From Pseudomonadota bacterium (GTDB lineage Bacteria > Desulfobacterota > Desulfovibrionia > Desulfovibrionales > Desulfovibrionaceae), in contig JAEZYD010000001.1 in assembly GCA_023419375.1 (NCBI GenBank), positions 1-18,993 on the forward strand: a DNA stretch of 18,993 bases, in the 5' to 3' direction. The first letter of the stretch is position 1. Each line of letters opens with the position of its first letter. A program made the translations under genes and the position numbers. Under the pieces are notes generated by a model that ran no database searches, had not been told where the DNA came from, and saw only the letters and a list, made by a program, of their open reading frames with translations. Shown here one piece after another: positions 15,816 through 18,993 of the stretch.

Positions 15816-16403
15816 ATGGATATTTTGCCAATTCGTCGCGCTATTCTGAGCGTTACGGACAAAAGCGGCCTTGTGGAGTTTGCCACGTTTCTTACATCGC
15901 GGGGGGTGGAGCTTATCTCCACCGGCGGCACCCAGAAGGCCCTTGAGGCAGCCGGGCTGTCCATTACCGCAGTAAGCACCGTCACAGGATTCCCCGAGAT
16001 TCTGGGTGGCCGGGTCAAAACCCTGCACCCCAAGATTCATGCGGGCATTCTGGCCAACAAGGACGAACCGCAGCACATGCAGACCCTGTCAGAAAAAGGC
16101 ATCCGCCCCTTTGATCTTGTCTGCGTCAACCTTTACGACTTTGCGGGCGCGGTGGAACGCCACCTCTCCCTTGAGCAGGCCGTGGAGGAAATTGACATCG
16201 GCGGCCCCTGCATGCTGCGCGCTGCGGCCAAGAACTTCCACAGCATTCTGGTGCTGCCCTCGCCGCAGTGGTACACCGCCGCCATGGAAGAAATGGAGAA
16301 AGATACCACCGTGGGCCTTGAGTTCCGGCAGGTTATGGCATCGCGCGCTTTTGAGGCCACCTCGCGCTACGATGCCCTGATCACCTCGTATCTGCGTCCC
16401 TAG
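15816..16403 (+). CDS. purH: IMP cyclohydrolase, stand-alone PurH N-terminal domain
   Basis: A 195-residue protein equal to the N-terminal, MGS-like half of bifunctional PurH. It closes FAICAR to IMP, the last step of purine synthesis. Family signatures are SVTDKSGLVEFA, ISTGGT, GFPEILGGRVKTLHPKIHAG, VNLYDF and EIDIGGPCMLRAAAKN. The frame stops with TAG at 16401-16403 just where the transformylase half would begin in PurH, and what follows is not transformylase sequence. A separate AICAR transformylase must therefore be encoded elsewhere. ATG 15816 has AAGGAG at a good distance. A palindromic operator candidate lies upstream and a terminator-like hairpin downstream. The clean Shine-Dalgarno and intact motifs argue against a broken gene. 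Confidence 0.93.
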   Translation: MDILPIRRAILSVTDKSGLVEFATFLTSRGVELISTGGTQKALEAAGLSITAVSTVTGFPEILGGRVKTLHPKIHAGILANKDEPQHMQTLSEKGIRPFDLVCVNLYDFAGAVERHLSLEQAVEEIDIGGPCMLRAAAKNFHSILVLPSPQWYTAAMEEMEKDTTVGLEFRQVMASRAFEATSRYDALITSYLRP

Positions 16404-16436
16404 GCTGCACGCAGCCCACGAACCGCACTCGTTCAC

Positions 16437-16496
16437 GCACCCGCAGCCCTGCCCCTTTTGAGGTACAGTGGTTGCGGGTGCGGTTTAACATTTTTT
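16437..16496 (+). terminator. terminator-like hairpin after purH
   Basis: GCACCCGCA (16437-16445) pairs perfectly with TGCGGGTGC (16473-16481) across a 27-base loop. A TTTTTT run follows at 16490-16495 after GGTTTAACA. The long loop and the gap before the T-run make it weaker than a textbook terminator; it may be partial and let some transcripts reach hflX. Confidence 0.55.
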
Positions 16497-16533
16497 CGCT
16501 CAGGAGCTTCCCATCCCAAAGCCAGAAGGTAAC

Positions 16534-18183
<1,650 letters not shown>

Positions 18184-18241
18184 GGGGAGATGCCTTCGCG
18201 GCGGTGATTTCGCCCAAGCTTCCCTAAGTTAATTCTTCTTG

Positions 18242-18379
18242 CTGCCCTTCGGGCACTGGATTCCGCCCTCCGGCGGAGTTTGGGACGCCTGTGCGGCGCG
18301 CAGCAAGGCGGGGCCGATTATGGGGCTACGCCCCCTTCGCGGCCCCCCTTGCATCCCCCCCGAAGCACCCCCTAAGAGG
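18242..18379. repeat. 138-bp GC-rich hairpin element, copy 1
   Basis: Matches 18856-18993 at 137 of 138 positions, differing only at 18277 (A) versus 18891 (T). It contains several small stems: GCCC-TTC-GGGC, CCGCC-CTCC-GGCGG, and GGGGC-TAC-GCCCC. It begins 58 bp after the hflX stop. Apparent open frames across it are not family-like and do not have Shine-Dalgarno sites. The near identity implies recent duplication or gene conversion. Confidence 0.9.
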
Positions 18380-18392
18380 ACTTTCAACTTCC

Positions 18393-18482
18393 TTAGCGCG
18401 GCGAGGGCAACGCGGCCATAGCTGCGGGAGCTTCCCTCGCTCGCTAAGCTCGCTCAGGTGATCTCCCTCCGCGCCGCGTTAA
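18393..18482. repeat. long imperfect inverted repeat in the gene-free region
   Basis: TTAGCGCGGCG (18393-18403) pairs with CGCCGCGTTAA (18472-18482), 11 bp with one G-T wobble. Inside lie GGGA/TCCC and repeated CTCGCT words. From here to 18640 I see no gene. It may be a third module of the repeat mosaic after hflX, but only one copy is in the window. Confidence 0.5.
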
Positions 18483-18639
18483 TGCCAGAGGGCGCTTTCG
18501 CTCCGATTGGGATTCCGTCTCAGCCAATAGTCACAGTCAGAATTGGTAATTACAAATCTCCGCGTAACTTGAACCCCAGCCCGCCATCAAAAGCAGGTCG
18601 TGGGGTCGCCTTCCTTAAACTCGCCGGAGCGAATGCGGA

Positions 18640-18811
18640 GGCGATGGCGGGTGTTGGGCGAATTTGCAAAATACGCGTTTTGCGGCCTGAAAAGGAAACG
18701 CCGGGGTTTTGAGCGCAGCGTACTCAAGTACGTGAACATCAAAATCCCGGCGCTGACGCGTTCAGGGCGCAAAAGTCGGGTTTGCGTAAATCAGCCTGAC
18801 AGGCTCACCCC
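18640..18811. repeat. ~172-bp structured dispersed repeat, copy 2
   Basis: Same layout as 5435-5607. The stems are TACGC (18672-18676) with GCGTA (18784-18788); 18678-18691 with 18761-18774, including CCTGAA/TTCAGG and TTTTGCG/CGCAAAA; and an inner 14-bp stem, 18699-18712 with 18739-18752, that has one G-T pair. Stem bases differ from copy 1 with pairing kept, while the 26-nt loop differs at two positions only. It lies between the two copies of the 138-bp element. Confidence 0.8.
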
Positions 18812-18855
18812 TCCTGCTTTTTTGCTCTTCATCCTGCGGCAAGGCTGCCTCCATC

Positions 18856-18993
18856 CTGCCCTTCGGGCACTGGATTCCGCCCTCCGGCGGTGTTTGGGAC
18901 GCCTGTGCGGCGCGCAGCAAGGCGGGGCCGATTATGGGGCTACGCCCCCTTCGCGGCCCCCCTTGCATCCCCCCCGAAGCACCCCCTAAGAGG
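18856..18993. repeat. 138-bp GC-rich hairpin element, copy 2 (runs to the window edge)
   Basis: Direct repeat of 18242-18379, offset by 614 bp, with a single mismatch at 18891. The match continues to the last base of the window, so the true right boundary, and whether the array goes on, cannot be seen. Confidence 0.9.

Noticed and set aside
15653..16033. Longer xth frame reaching into purH
   Set aside because: The extension overlaps the purH coding region and its promoter, while ATG 15652 has AGGAGG and the conserved N-terminus of the family.
18239..18712. Small plus-strand open frames across the repeats
   Set aside because: They follow the repeat sequence, lack Shine-Dalgarno sites, and are rich in Pro, Arg and Gly as expected from translated GC-rich hairpins.

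Overview
The window looks like chromosomal DNA from a Desulfovibrio-type sulfate-reducing bacterium (Desulfovibrionaceae). I infer this from a GC-rich core with a stand-alone IMP cyclohydrolase, a long-form HflX, a Tat-exported DMSO-reductase-type enzyme and dispersed structured repeats. The species cannot be fixed from this sequence alone.

Region 1 (1-5434) is accessory and visibly more AT-rich than the rest. On the minus strand, in transcription order, it holds a cytosine-C5 DNA methyltransferase, a 979-residue protein with two GHKL-type ATPase modules (a MORC/Hsp90-like one at the N-terminus and a histidine-kinase-like one at the C-terminus), and a receiver-domain protein whose start overlaps the kinase stop. 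The left edge is the end of an IS3-family insertion sequence. Its first three bases supply the stop codon of the receiver gene. The three genes look like a methylation-linked defence or signalling cassette, possibly cut short by the IS.

Region 2 (5435-9545) starts with a ~170-bp structured repeat. It then holds speA (arginine decarboxylase, minus strand) with a good sigma70 promoter, a divergent RND-type periplasmic adaptor lipoprotein without a pump gene, and a small hypothetical gene. A bidirectional terminator closes it.

Region 3 (9508-14785) is a minus-strand operon dmsA-dmsB-dmsC-torD for a membrane-bound molybdopterin oxidoreductase and its chaperone. The catalytic subunit gene dmsA contains one in-frame TAG at codon 602, with normal DmsA sequence on both sides. 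About 500 bp without a recognised gene lie upstream.

Region 4 (14786-18183) holds xth (exonuclease III/AP endonuclease, minus strand), then on the plus strand a purH N-terminal-domain gene with a candidate promoter and operator, a terminator-like hairpin, and hflX.

Region 5 (18184-18993) has no convincing gene. It is a mosaic of repeats: two copies of a 138-bp GC-rich hairpin element (137/138 identical), a separate long inverted repeat, and a second copy of the element at 5435. The two copies of that element keep the same nested hairpin although many stem bases have changed in pairs, which points to selection on a folded RNA or single-stranded DNA.

Best leads for something new: the methyltransferase / dual-GHKL / receiver cassette, the covarying hairpin repeat, and the amber codon in dmsA. 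No rRNA, tRNA or CRISPR array was recognised.
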